DNA of 64,000 nucleotides. It comes from an uncultured Lachnospiraceae bacterium (GTDB taxonomy: Bacteria; Bacillota; Clostridia; Lachnospirales; Lachnospiraceae). The position numbers and the translations under genes are program-made. Below, one piece after another: positions 9,153 through 16,929 of the stretch. The stretch's first letter is position 1; every line of letters starts with the position of its first letter. Below the pieces are notes generated by a model, which saw nothing but the letters and a program-made list of their open reading frames with translations, did not search any database and had not been told where the DNA came from. The stretch is taken from positions 62,001-126,000 of the forward strand of contig CAJUHH010000007.1 of assembly GCA_910585965.1 (NCBI GenBank), given 5' to 3'.

Positions 9153-9156
9153 TCGT

Positions 9157-10077
9157 TCACCCCCACGTCTGTTCCTCTTCCATCTCTCTCCGCCATGGGA
9201 TTGATGTCTGCGCCCCTTGTCTTGTTACAACAATTGCCGATACCCGCTGGGCGAATACCACCGCTTCCTCATAGGTCTTTCCCTCACAGAGGGCGACTAC
9301 CAGCGCCGCGATAAAGCTGTCTCCTGCGGCCGTCGTATCCTTTATCTTTACTTTATGTACTGGAAAATATTCTTCCTTTTTGGCATCCACCAGCAGGCAT
9401 CCCTTTTCCCCGAGCGTGACGATCACCGTTTCCACGCCTTTTTCGACCATGCTTCTCGCCGCATCTTTTATTTCTTCCTGTGTCTTTGGCCTTTTTCCAG
9501 TCAGGATCCCCAGTTCCGTTTCATTTGGCTTTAATATCGTGATCCCTTTCCAAAACTCATCTTCCAGCCCCGCCACTGCAGGCGCCGGGTCCAGCACTAC
9601 CTTTTTCCCCTTGCGGACCGCCATCTCTTTCACATACCGTATCACGTCCAGGGGAATCTCCATCTGCATCACGATATAATCACATTCATCAATGCATCCC
9701 ATCTCCTGTTCGATCATTTCCCGGCTTAACTCCCCGTTCGCCCCGGGAATCACAATGATGGAGTTGTCCCCGCTGTCATAAACAGAAACAAAAGCCTGGC
9801 CGGTAGGGACATTTCCCAGCTTTCGGATCCCCTTCGTGTCCACCCGGACGCTGCGGAGGTTCTGGCAGAGCTGTTCCCCATAGCCATCCTCTCCTACCGC
9901 CCCCAGCATCGCCACCGCTCCTCCCAGTTTTCCCGCCGCATAAGCCTGATTCGCTCCCTTGCCGCCCGGCACCAGCCGGACATTCTCCCCAAGAACCGTT
10001 TCCCCAACTCCCGGCCTCTCTTTCACGCGAATCACAAAATCCATATTCAAACTGCCCAATACTACGATCTTTTTCAC
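9157..10077 (-). CDS. rbsK: Ribokinase
   Basis: 306 residues of the PfkB sugar kinase family with the ribokinase pattern: GSLNMDFVI at the start, the glycine-rich PGGKGANQAYAA, and the catalytic segment DTTAAGDSF whose Asp is the base (the family consensus is DTTGAGDxF; the second Gly position is Ala here). It phosphorylates ribose released by the downstream nucleoside hydrolase to ribose-5-phosphate. It overlaps the end of the LacI-ribokinase fusion gene by 4 bp, and its own stop codon serves as the ribosome site of the BCCT gene, so the three are probably co-translated. Confidence 0.92.
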   Translation of the reverse strand: MKKIVVLGSLNMDFVIRVKERPGVGETVLGENVRLVPGGKGANQAYAAGKLGGAVAMLGAVGEDGYGEQLCQNLRSVRVDTKGIRKLGNVPTGQAFVSVYDSGDNSIIVIPGANGELSREMIEQEMGCIDECDYIVMQMEIPLDVIRYVKEMAVRKGKKVVLDPAPAVAGLEDEFWKGITILKPNETELGILTGKRPKTQEEIKDAARSMVEKGVETVIVTLGEKGCLLVDAKKEEYFPVHKVKIKDTTAAGDSFIAALVVALCEGKTYEEAVVFAQRVSAIVVTRQGAQTSIPWRREMEEEQTWG

Positions 10078-12017
10078 TTTTCCTGTTCCCTTCTTCCAAT
10101 GGTTTCTTTTATTTCTTTATATTTTCTTTCTATTTCTTCCATATAAATGCCAATTGTTTTTTTATCCGGCATCGCCTCCTGCACGCCGTACCTTGTCACA
10201 GTAATCCCGGCGGCATAGGTGGCATAGATCATGGAATAAATCAATCCGTTTCCTTCGCTTAAGGAAAATGCCATGGCGCTGATAAAGGAGTCCGCCCCTC
10301 CTGTGGAATCGATCGCTGTAAAGGGCGCGCTGGGAAAGTAAATCGAATGCTCTTTGTTCTTCAGATAAGAACCCTGTTTGCCCAAAGTTACGATCACATT
10401 TTTTACCCCGCTTGCCAGCAGCCGATCCGCCTTTTCCTCCAGGGGCAGACTGCCAGGGCAGATCTGTTCCATCTCCTTTTCATTCGGCACCAGATAATCA
10501 ATCCCTTCCAGAATGTCTTCTTCGATCTCTTCCAGCGCAGAAGGCTTCAAGATCATTTCCGTTTGGTTTATCCGACAATGCTTTTTTGCGGCACGAATCG
10601 TTTCCATCGATATTTCTGAAGAAAGCAGGCAGTATTTCGCATTTTGGAAGACTTCGCCGTGCCGTTCCAGCTGCGCCCCGTCCAGGCTGCCGTTTGCCCC
10701 CCGGTACACGACAATGGTATTTTCCCCTTCCCGGTCCAGATGGACGAACGCCTGGCCGCTGGATAACTGGTCGTCAAATTCCACTCCGTCCATATAGACT
10801 CCGCAATCCGTCAATCCTTTAAAAAGCATTTTTCCGTCCGCATCCTTTCCGATCCTGCCGACCATATATGCCCTTCCTCCCAGTTTTCCTACGCCGACTG
10901 CCTGGTTTCCTCCCTTCCCGCCCGGCATGATCAGGATATTGTCCGCGATATGGGTTTCCCCGTTTACCGGAATGCGTACTCCTTCAATCACAATGTCAAC
11001 GTTCATGCTGCCGACCACCACGATTTTTCCGCCCCTCTGCCCCTCTTCGTTCCTTCGGATGCTGCCTCTTTTCTGCAGCCCGGGATGGAATTTCCTCGCG
11101 ATTTCGCATTCCTTTTTTTCCATAATCATCTGTAATAAATGATGTACGGCGGAAGTCATCATCTGCTGCAGGGGATACTTTACGGAAGCGATCCCTCCTG
11201 CCATATATTCCAGCACATCCTGTTCCTCCAGGCAGATAAGGGACAACTCCTGCGGAACCCGGATTCCTGTTTTCCCCGCATACTCCAATGCCATGCCGAC
11301 TATTTCCGGATTGCCACATATCATCGCCGACACATCGTTTGCCATGCAAAAGGCAGTTCCTTTTTCCCGGATATCTTCCCTGTCCTTTCCGAGATAATAC
11401 ACCAGATTTCCCTCCGGCAGCTGCCGCTCCCTGAATGCAGCTTCCACTCCTTTCAAAATATCCTGCTCCGTTTCCAACAGGATACATCCCGCCTTTGTAT
11501 GCCCTTTCTCCAAAACCGCCTCTGCCGCCAGCCGCCCGGCCTCGTATTTTTGAAAATAAAAAGTATTCTGCTGACGCTGGTCGAATTCTTCCGTTTCCGT
11601 AAAATATACCGCTTTGCAGTTCTCCGGCAAATGCGAAACCGCGAAAGCCGCATTTACCAATACTCCTATCACCCCTCGCTTCCAAAGCTGCTCCACCGCT
11701 TCCTCCAGCCCCTCCTGGTCCATCCCCCATACGGTATCAACCACCAATCGGTATCCCCGCTCCTGGAGCGCCTTTTCCACCATGGCAACCAATGCCCCGT
11801 AATATCTGTTCTCCCCGGAAATGACCAGCCCGACCAGCCGGTTCCCCATCCCCTCCCTCATCCTATATTTCGCATATGGAATGTAATTTTGTTCTTCCAC
11901 GATTTTCAAAACTCTTTTTCTGGTCGGCTCGCTGATATCATCATCTTTTCCATTCATAATTTTGGATACCGTTGACACCGAAACTTTTGCCAGCTTTGCG
12001 ATTTCTTGAATATTCAT
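10074..12017 (-). CDS. LacI-type repressor fused to a ribokinase-like (PfkB) domain
   Basis: 647 residues from the ATG at 12017 (GAAGGG 7 bases upstream); 13 extra in-frame residues further up are unlikely. Residues 1-50 are a LacI helix-turn-helix (IAKLAKVSVSTVSKIMNG), about 55-320 a periplasmic-binding-like sensor domain, and about 330-640 a PfkB domain (VVVGSMNVDIVIEG, PGGKGGNQAVGVGKLGG). Repressor-ribokinase fusions occur in Firmicutes, where the kinase part may sense or phosphorylate ribose. The catalytic loop reads DSTGGADSF, with Gly and Ala swapped compared with the consensus GAGD; the catalytic Asp (about 576) remains. It heads the nucleoside operon and probably represses it through the palindrome over its own promoter. 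Confidence 0.88.
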   Translation of the reverse strand: MNIQEIAKLAKVSVSTVSKIMNGKDDDISEPTRKRVLKIVEEQNYIPYAKYRMREGMGNRLVGLVISGENRYYGALVAMVEKALQERGYRLVVDTVWGMDQEGLEEAVEQLWKRGVIGVLVNAAFAVSHLPENCKAVYFTETEEFDQRQQNTFYFQKYEAGRLAAEAVLEKGHTKAGCILLETEQDILKGVEAAFRERQLPEGNLVYYLGKDREDIREKGTAFCMANDVSAMICGNPEIVGMALEYAGKTGIRVPQELSLICLEEQDVLEYMAGGIASVKYPLQQMMTSAVHHLLQMIMEKKECEIARKFHPGLQKRGSIRRNEEGQRGGKIVVVGSMNVDIVIEGVRIPVNGETHIADNILIMPGGKGGNQAVGVGKLGGRAYMVGRIGKDADGKMLFKGLTDCGVYMDGVEFDDQLSSGQAFVHLDREGENTIVVYRGANGSLDGAQLERHGEVFQNAKYCLLSSEISMETIRAAKKHCRINQTEMILKPSALEEIEEDILEGIDYLVPNEKEMEQICPGSLPLEEKADRLLASGVKNVIVTLGKQGSYLKNKEHSIYFPSAPFTAIDSTGGADSFISAMAFSLSEGNGLIYSMIYATYAAGITVTRYGVQEAMPDKKTIGIYMEEIERKYKEIKETIGRREQEK

Positions 12018-12047
12018 ACCTATGCCCTTCACCTTTTTCATGTAAAA

Positions 12048-12076
12048 AGTATACAATTTGACAAATTGTATTTCAA
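12048..12076 (-). promoter_or_regulatory. Promoter of the nucleoside operon with a 21-bp perfect palindromic operator
   Basis: A -35 TTGAAA (12076-12071) and -10 TATACT (12053-12048) are spaced by 17 bp. The palindrome at 12051-12071 (ATACAATTTG, one central base, then its exact complement) fills the spacer and enters the -10, ideal for a LacI-type dimer blocking polymerase. The first gene downstream encodes the LacI-ribokinase fusion. A second short palindrome, GGAAAATATTTTCC, lies at 12090-12103. Confidence 0.72.
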
Positions 12077-12198
12077 TAGTTGCTGTTTAGGAAAATATTT
12101 TCCGACAATATACATAAATTTATACCATTTACTAAAATACTTTCGTTGATTTTTTTGGGGATTTTTATGATAGTAATTATGATATATCTTTGAAAAGC

Positions 12199-12230
12199 AC
12201 AACCGGCGTGGTTTACACCACGCCGGTTGT
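12199..12230 (-). terminator. Terminator hairpin after the EutP-like gene
   Basis: A perfect 13-bp stem (ACAACCGGCGTGG and its complement, 6-base loop) lies 13 bp after the EutP-like stop. On the minus strand it is followed by TGCTTTTC, a short T-tract. The rest of 12077-12198 is AT-rich and shows no gene. Confidence 0.6.
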
Positions 12231-12242
12231 CAAGCTAACTTC

Positions 12243-12701
12243 CTAATCTTCTTTTTCCCAGGGCATTACATCCCCTTCTTCCTTCAGGTATTCCAATATC
12301 CCAGGAATCCCTTCCTGCCTTTTCGAATCCACAAAAAATATTTTTTTGCACCCGGTAATCCTGAGCCACCGCTCCGCCCTTTTCGGATCGGCATTTTTTT
12401 CATTGATCTTCGTCACGATGCCTACCACTTCCCGGTTCACCATGCATGTAATGTTGGGCGGATACAGCGAATACGGCTCTGTGGCCGCCAAAAGCAGCCC
12501 GACGATGTCCGCCTCATAAGCATAGAGCGCCAGCGCATAGCCAAGCTGCTTCGTCTGTATATATTCCCCCGGGGTATCGATTACCACATCGAAATAATTA
12601 ATATACTGGGTCTTGCGATATTCGATCCGTTCTCCCTTCAATGCCTGGGTCAAAGTGGTTTTTCCGCTCTCGCTCCTGCCCATTAAAATGATTTTCTTCA
12701 T
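12243..12701 (-). CDS. eutP: EutP/PduV family small GTPase-like protein
   Basis: 152 residues from the ATG at 12701. The P-loop GRSESGKTT is at residues 8-16, followed by the switch-like DTPGEYI and the guanine-recognition-like VTKINEKNAD, all typical of EutP/PduV. In Pdu and Eut loci this protein is associated with microcompartments, and EutP has been reported to act as an acetate kinase; the biological role here is open. The start is set at the conserved MKKIILMGRS; the 62 residues that could be added upstream are encoded by the hairpin cluster and are not credible. It ends the dehydratase operon, followed by a hairpin terminator. Confidence 0.85.
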   Translation of the reverse strand: MKKIILMGRSESGKTTLTQALKGERIEYRKTQYINYFDVVIDTPGEYIQTKQLGYALALYAYEADIVGLLLAATEPYSLYPPNITCMVNREVVGIVTKINEKNADPKRAERWLRITGCKKIFFVDSKRQEGIPGILEYLKEEGDVMPWEKED

Positions 12702-12730
12702 TTTTTCACGCCAACCCCACAAATCTTGAT

Positions 12731-12945
12731 GAAAAATGCCGCTTTTCAGGCATTTTTCGGTGTGAGAAAGACTTACAAAGCAAGTCTTCACACTAACTCC
12801 CATGTCGCTGCTGTGCAGTGACACAAATCTGCGCGGAGAATGCCCGTTTTCTGGGCATTCTCTTGTGTGAGAAGACTTGCAAAGCAAGTCTAGAACTTCT
12901 TCGCGAAATGCCCTCTGGCATGAGCGTTAGAAGTTCTTCTCACAC
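12731..12945. repeat. Cluster of palindromic hairpins between shell gene and eutP
   Basis: Five consecutive self-complementary units fill this gap. First, a 10-bp stem at 12731-12758. Second, a stem at 12760-12793 (GTGTGA and AGACTT arms with a GAA bulge). Third, a small hairpin at 12804-12822. Fourth, a perfect 10-bp stem at 12836-12862 (GAGAATGCCC arm). Fifth, a three-way junction at 12865-12945: outer arms GTGTGAGAA and TTCTCACAC enclose the hairpins GACTTGC-AAA-GCAAGTC and GAACTTCT...AGAAGTTC. No T-tracts follow them, so they are not ordinary terminators. They would be transcribed within the dehydratase operon. The core AGACTTGC-AAA-GCAAGTCT recurs at 58345-58360. Confidence 0.85.
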
Positions 12946-12966
12946 TACCCCTTGCAAACCGCCGCA

Positions 12967-13377
12967 TCACGTACGGGTAAACGGACACACGGCAAATCCC
13001 ATTTTTTCCTTCGTATATTCCAATACCGCTTTCAGGGAAGCTTCTGTCTCGGAGACAGTTCCCGTAATGATCAGCGTCCCGCTGAATCGGTCCACAAAGC
13101 CGAGTTCGATGCCCGCCGCTTTTACCGCGATGTCCGCCGCAATCACTGCCGTCTCTGCCGGACTTATCGTCAATACGCCGATGGCCGACCTGGAATAATC
13201 CACGCTAGGATCCAGGCCCAGCTTTTCATATAAAACCTTATCCGGATTGGCGATCAGATGGGCGATCGTAATCTGCTTTCCCGGAACCAGCTCCTGGACG
13301 ATCCTCGTCTTTCCTTCCGTTGACAAATTATCCGCTCTTTTGCTCAAGTTGTCCTGCATTCCCATATCCTTCTCCAT
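12967..13377 (-). CDS. Microcompartment shell protein, PduU/EutS-like (circularly permuted BMC domain)
   Basis: 136 residues. The segment RIVQELVPGKQITIAHLIA, followed by GVLTISPAETAVIAADIA and DRFSGTLIITGTVSETEASL, is the PduU/EutS pattern, a circularly permuted BMC-H domain that forms hexameric shell tiles with a capped pore. It lies 3 bp after the activase stop. The start is uncertain: ATG at 13377 has GGCGG upstream, while the internal ATG at 13359 has AGAAGG at good spacing. The remaining shell genes (BMC-P, trimers, standard hexamers) are not in the window and may lie left of position 1. Confidence 0.9.
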   Translation of the reverse strand: MEKDMGMQDNLSKRADNLSTEGKTRIVQELVPGKQITIAHLIANPDKVLYEKLGLDPSVDYSRSAIGVLTISPAETAVIAADIAVKAAGIELGFVDRFSGTLIITGTVSETEASLKAVLEYTKEKMGFAVCPFTRT

Positions 13378-13380
13378 TTC

Positions 13381-14175
13381 TTATCCGCCGATCTGACATA
13401 CCAGCCCCGACTCGGATTCTGCTGCCCGCTTTAACATCTCCATATGTTCCGCCTTAGGCGGAACGATATCCTTCATCAAATATTCCCTGCCAAGGCCGTC
13501 GTATTTATCCTGCCCTAACCTATGGTAAGGCAGAAGATGTATCTTTTCTATATTGTGCAGTTCCTTCGAAAAACGGGCGATAGCCCGGATCTCCTCCTCG
13601 CTGTCATTGAACGTGGGAATGACCGGTATCCGTATGCTCAGCCTTGTTTGTCCCGAAGCTGCAAGCTTCCTGGCATTTTCCAGCACCAGCTCATTGCTTC
13701 TCCCCGTGAATTCTTTATGCTTTGCCGGATTCATATGTTTAATATCCAACAAATAATGATCCAAATAAGGAAGAATGCTTTCGATCACCTCATATTTCGC
13801 ACAGCCCATGCTTTCCATCGCCGTATTGATTCCTCTTTCCTTCGCCGCCCGCAGCAGATCCCTGGCAAACTCCGGCTGGCAAAGGCTCTCGCCGCCGGAC
13901 AAAGTCAGCCCGCCGCCGGAGCGGTAATAATAAGGCCGGTCCTGCTCCACCGTTTTCATGACCTCGTCCACCGTCACATCTTTTCCAATGATCTTCTCTT
14001 CTCCCGCCACGATCATCTTCTGAATCGGATACTCCTGCGACTCGGGATTACAGCACCATCTGCAGCGAAGCACACAGCCCTTCAGGAATACGATGGTACG
14101 GATGCCGTCCCCGTCATGGATCGAAAATTTCTGAATATCAAATATACGTCCTTTCGTCTGCCTGTAAGCTTCCAT
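13381..14175 (-). CDS. Glycyl-radical enzyme activase (radical SAM), without ferredoxin-type insert
   Basis: 264 residues from the ATG at 14175, chosen because it lies just after the dehydratase stop and has GGAAAG upstream. The radical SAM cluster motif is C34-x3-C38-x2-C41 (GCVLRCRWC), followed by the activase motif SGGGLTLSGGE. It generates the glycyl radical on the diol dehydratase encoded immediately upstream. Many activases of this branch carry an extra two-cluster ferredoxin-like insert between the motif and the SGGGLT segment. Here that stretch is only about 40 residues and has no CxxCxxC, so the protein resembles the shorter PflA-type architecture. Confidence 0.93.
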   Translation of the reverse strand: MEAYRQTKGRIFDIQKFSIHDGDGIRTIVFLKGCVLRCRWCCNPESQEYPIQKMIVAGEEKIIGKDVTVDEVMKTVEQDRPYYYRSGGGLTLSGGESLCQPEFARDLLRAAKERGINTAMESMGCAKYEVIESILPYLDHYLLDIKHMNPAKHKEFTGRSNELVLENARKLAASGQTRLSIRIPVIPTFNDSEEEIRAIARFSKELHNIEKIHLLPYHRLGQDKYDGLGREYLMKDIVPPKAEHMEMLKRAAESESGLVCQIGG

Positions 14176-14191
14176 CCTCTTTCCTTTCCGC

Positions 14192-16729
14192 TTATGCGCC
14201 GAAGCCCTGTTCCGTCCTGTTAATAATGTCATCCTGCAGGGAACGGGACAAAGTGGTAAATAATGCGCTGTATCCAGCCACCCTCACCACCAGGTGCTTA
14301 TATTTTTCGGGGTTCTTCTGCGCATCCAGCAGCGTTTCCCGGCTGACTACGTTAAACTGCATATGGCTTCCTTTCTGGTCAAAATATGCACGGATCAGCG
14401 CAACGAATTTCTCCAGGCCTTCCCTCCCGCTCAAAGCCGACGGATGGAATTTCTGGTTAAACAGTGTTCCATTAGAAGCGATATAATGATCCAGCCTTGC
14501 CACGGAGTTCGCCGCCGCCGTAGGGCCGTTGACATCCTTGCCCGCAGAGGGCGATACCCCGTCCGCTACCGGCGTGCCAGCCAGCCTTCCATCCGGCGTA
14601 GCTCCTGTCTGGGCTCCTAACGGCACATTGGCCGAAACCGGGTATAACCCCGCCTGGAAAATGCCGCCCCTCGGATTTTTGTATTCCTGCAGAGGCCTCG
14701 TATAGGTATATGCCACATCCCTTGCAAAAGCATCCACTTCAGGGATATCGTTGCCGAATTTCGGCACTTGGTCGATCAATTTTAACAGCCGTTCCCCGTT
14801 CTCCTTTACCGACGGCATTTCGGAAGTCTCGACCACTGTCTTCATGATCGCGGCGATTTCTTTTTCCCCGATCTCCTGTCCGGCTGCTTTCAGGCTCATG
14901 GCGATCTGCGTCGTCATATCCCCGACCATTTCCTTTGTCAGCCCTTTGCCGTAGTTCGTGGCCAGCGCCTCTTTAAACTCCTTCAAAGTCGCCTTATGCT
15001 CGTCAAACACAAGCGTCTTTACCGCGTAGAGTGCATCCGCCATATTGGCTACCCCGAATCCCTGCGGGCCGGTGAAGTTGTATACCGCTCCGCCTTCCTG
15101 TACGGAAAGCCCCCGCTTCATGCAGTCATCCACCATGCAGGAAAGGAACGGCAGGGGACACCTTTCGGCATGCGCCACATCGATGGCATTATCCGCGTTC
15201 ACGAGCAGCTTGATCATGTAATTCATCTGCGCTTTATAGGCATCATAAAATTCTTCAAAGTCTTTCATTTCTTCCACCGGCTTGGTGACAACGCCCACTT
15301 GTGTACCCTTGTCCCTGCCCTGAGAAAATACCAGCTCCATCGGGCGGCACATATTGAAGAACGCCGCATCATGCCAGCCCTCCGTCTTGCCGGCTTTCTG
15401 GGGTTCCACGCAGCCGATGATGTTGTATTCCCTGGCATCCTTCAGAGTAAGCCCCCGGTTTACCAGCGCCGGAATAATCACTTCATCGTTATAATAGGCC
15501 GGAAGCCCGACTCCCGTCCTTGTCAGCTCCGCCGCCTTTACCAGGAATTCATGGGGCGTGCCGTTCCAGACTCTTACCGAGAAAGAGGGCTGGGGCAGCT
15601 GTACATGCATCGTTGCCTGGATCGTCATAAAAGACAGATCGTTGGTTACATCCACGCCATCGCCGTTCTGGCCGCCCGCGATCAGGTTCTGGAACAGGCT
15701 GTAGCCCGCAAACCCTTCCGCAGAAGCCGCATCCCTGCATTTATTCAAATCATTTAATTTCACCCAGATACAGTCGAGCAGTTCCTGTGCGAACTCCTTG
15801 CTCAATGTCCCTTTCTTCCTGTCCGCTTCATAATAGGGATACATATATTGGTCAAAACGTCCTGGAGAAATGGAATGCCCGCTGGACTCCAGCTGTAAAA
15901 GCTGCTGCACGAACCAGAAGGACTGGCATGCCTCATAAAAAGACTCCGCCCCCTTCGCCGGCACTTTTTCACAGTTTTCCCCGATCTGCAAAAGCTCCGC
16001 CCGCCTTGCCGCATCGTTGCACTGTTCCGCCATCTCTTTTGCCAGCTTCGCATAGCGGCGGGCATAGGTAATGGCCGCATTGCAGCTTATCACAACAGCC
16101 TGCAGAAAACGCGCCTTCCTTGCGTAGTCCCCATCGCCGAAATCACTCTCTGCCAGAAGCTTTTCCGCCTCCGCCCGGATTCCTTCATAACCGATCGCCA
16201 GCACCTTTTCATACTGCACCGTCACATGGCCCACGCCATTATAAAAGTAATTCCCCGGCGTAAACATATTGTGTTCCATGGCAGTCAATGTCTCCGGCTC
16301 CATATAAGCGGTCGCAAGCTCGCTGGTCGTCTTGCCCTTCCAATAGCGGTCCGCCTCCCTGATCTCGCGTTTTGCTTCTTCCGATATGTAAAAAGGATCG
16401 GCGCTGCGCCCGGCCACCGTATCGAACTCCGCCTCCAGCCATTCATAAGAAAATTCCGGATATGTCTGGCATCCCCTAGGGGCAATCGTACTGCTCCCGA
16501 CCACCAGTTCTTCATCCCTTATAATTATAGGAATATTTTCCAAAATATGGGCAAACGCCTTTGCCCGGCGTATAATCATCGGCTCATTTTCCGTCTCTTT
16601 GTAAGATTCCGTAACCAGCCTGGCCCTGGCCGATTCAATCTCCGGCATTTTGGCAAACAAATTAGCAATCAGCCTGTCAATCCTTGCCGTTTTCTTTATA
16701 TCAGTAATCTCATATTGATACAATCCCAT
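14192..16729 (-). CDS. B12-independent glycyl-radical diol dehydratase (probable 1,2-propanediol dehydratase)
   Basis: 845 residues from the ATG at 16729 (AAGGAG 7 bases upstream). This is the PFL-like fold with active-site cysteine C440 in NIIGCVEPQ and the base Glu two residues later, and the C-terminal glycyl-radical loop RVAGYSA with Gly near 819. The GCVEPQ pattern is that of glycerol/propanediol dehydratases. It should convert 1,2-propanediol, made from the lactaldehyde released by the fuculose-phosphate aldolase, into propionaldehyde. Choline lyase is less likely given the fucose-type neighbours. No clear encapsulation peptide is seen at its N-terminus, unlike the enzymes at 1-3033. 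It heads the operon with activase, shell protein and EutP-like genes. Confidence 0.9.
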   Translation of the reverse strand: MGLYQYEITDIKKTARIDRLIANLFAKMPEIESARARLVTESYKETENEPMIIRRAKAFAHILENIPIIIRDEELVVGSSTIAPRGCQTYPEFSYEWLEAEFDTVAGRSADPFYISEEAKREIREADRYWKGKTTSELATAYMEPETLTAMEHNMFTPGNYFYNGVGHVTVQYEKVLAIGYEGIRAEAEKLLAESDFGDGDYARKARFLQAVVISCNAAITYARRYAKLAKEMAEQCNDAARRAELLQIGENCEKVPAKGAESFYEACQSFWFVQQLLQLESSGHSISPGRFDQYMYPYYEADRKKGTLSKEFAQELLDCIWVKLNDLNKCRDAASAEGFAGYSLFQNLIAGGQNGDGVDVTNDLSFMTIQATMHVQLPQPSFSVRVWNGTPHEFLVKAAELTRTGVGLPAYYNDEVIIPALVNRGLTLKDAREYNIIGCVEPQKAGKTEGWHDAAFFNMCRPMELVFSQGRDKGTQVGVVTKPVEEMKDFEEFYDAYKAQMNYMIKLLVNADNAIDVAHAERCPLPFLSCMVDDCMKRGLSVQEGGAVYNFTGPQGFGVANMADALYAVKTLVFDEHKATLKEFKEALATNYGKGLTKEMVGDMTTQIAMSLKAAGQEIGEKEIAAIMKTVVETSEMPSVKENGERLLKLIDQVPKFGNDIPEVDAFARDVAYTYTRPLQEYKNPRGGIFQAGLYPVSANVPLGAQTGATPDGRLAGTPVADGVSPSAGKDVNGPTAAANSVARLDHYIASNGTLFNQKFHPSALSGREGLEKFVALIRAYFDQKGSHMQFNVVSRETLLDAQKNPEKYKHLVVRVAGYSALFTTLSRSLQDDIINRTEQGFGA

Positions 16730-16768
16730 AATCCCTCTCCTTCCGCCGCTCTTCACCACAAATAACCC

Positions 16769-16785
16769 AAGTTATTTTATAACTT
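16769..16785. promoter_or_regulatory. Candidate operator palindrome downstream of the dehydratase promoter
   Basis: AAGTTAT, three bases, ATAACTT: a perfect 7-bp inverted repeat between the -10 box and the dehydratase start, positioned to block transcription elongation or initiation. The binding protein is not identifiable here. Confidence 0.5.
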
Positions 16786-16792
16786 ATGTTTT

Positions 16793-16821
16793 ATTATAAG
16801 CATGTTTTTCTCAAAAGTCAA
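16793..16821 (-). promoter_or_regulatory. Promoter of the diol dehydratase operon
   Basis: On the minus strand TTGACT (16821-16816) and TATAAT (16798-16793) are separated by 17 bp, a near-consensus sigma-A promoter 64 bp before the dehydratase ATG. Confidence 0.8.
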
Positions 16822-16841
16822 TCAATCCAACATATTTTTTA

Positions 16842-16873
16842 TTGTTTTTATGTTGTTTTTATGCTATTATAAT
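16842..16873 (+). promoter_or_regulatory. Tandem 11-bp repeats and promoter of the PHP gene
   Basis: TTGTTTTTATG occurs twice back to back (16842-16852 and 16853-16863), followed by TATTAT/TATAAT at 16865-16873. The first copy supplies a -35-like TTGTTT with a 17-bp spacing to TATTAT. The same 11-mer occurs at 3125-3135 beside the aldolase promoter. Confidence 0.55.
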
Positions 16874-16929
16874 ATCGCAATGATTTTGATTTTTGTTTTT
16901 TCACACTAATCATCAGCGGGAGGAATTCC

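Noticed and set aside
12702..12887. 62-residue N-terminal extension of the EutP-like protein
   Set aside because: It is encoded by the palindromic hairpin cluster, and the conserved EutP start is the internal MKKIILMG.
12731..12945. CRISPR-like array
   Set aside because: Units are unequal palindromes without regular spacers, and no cas gene is near.
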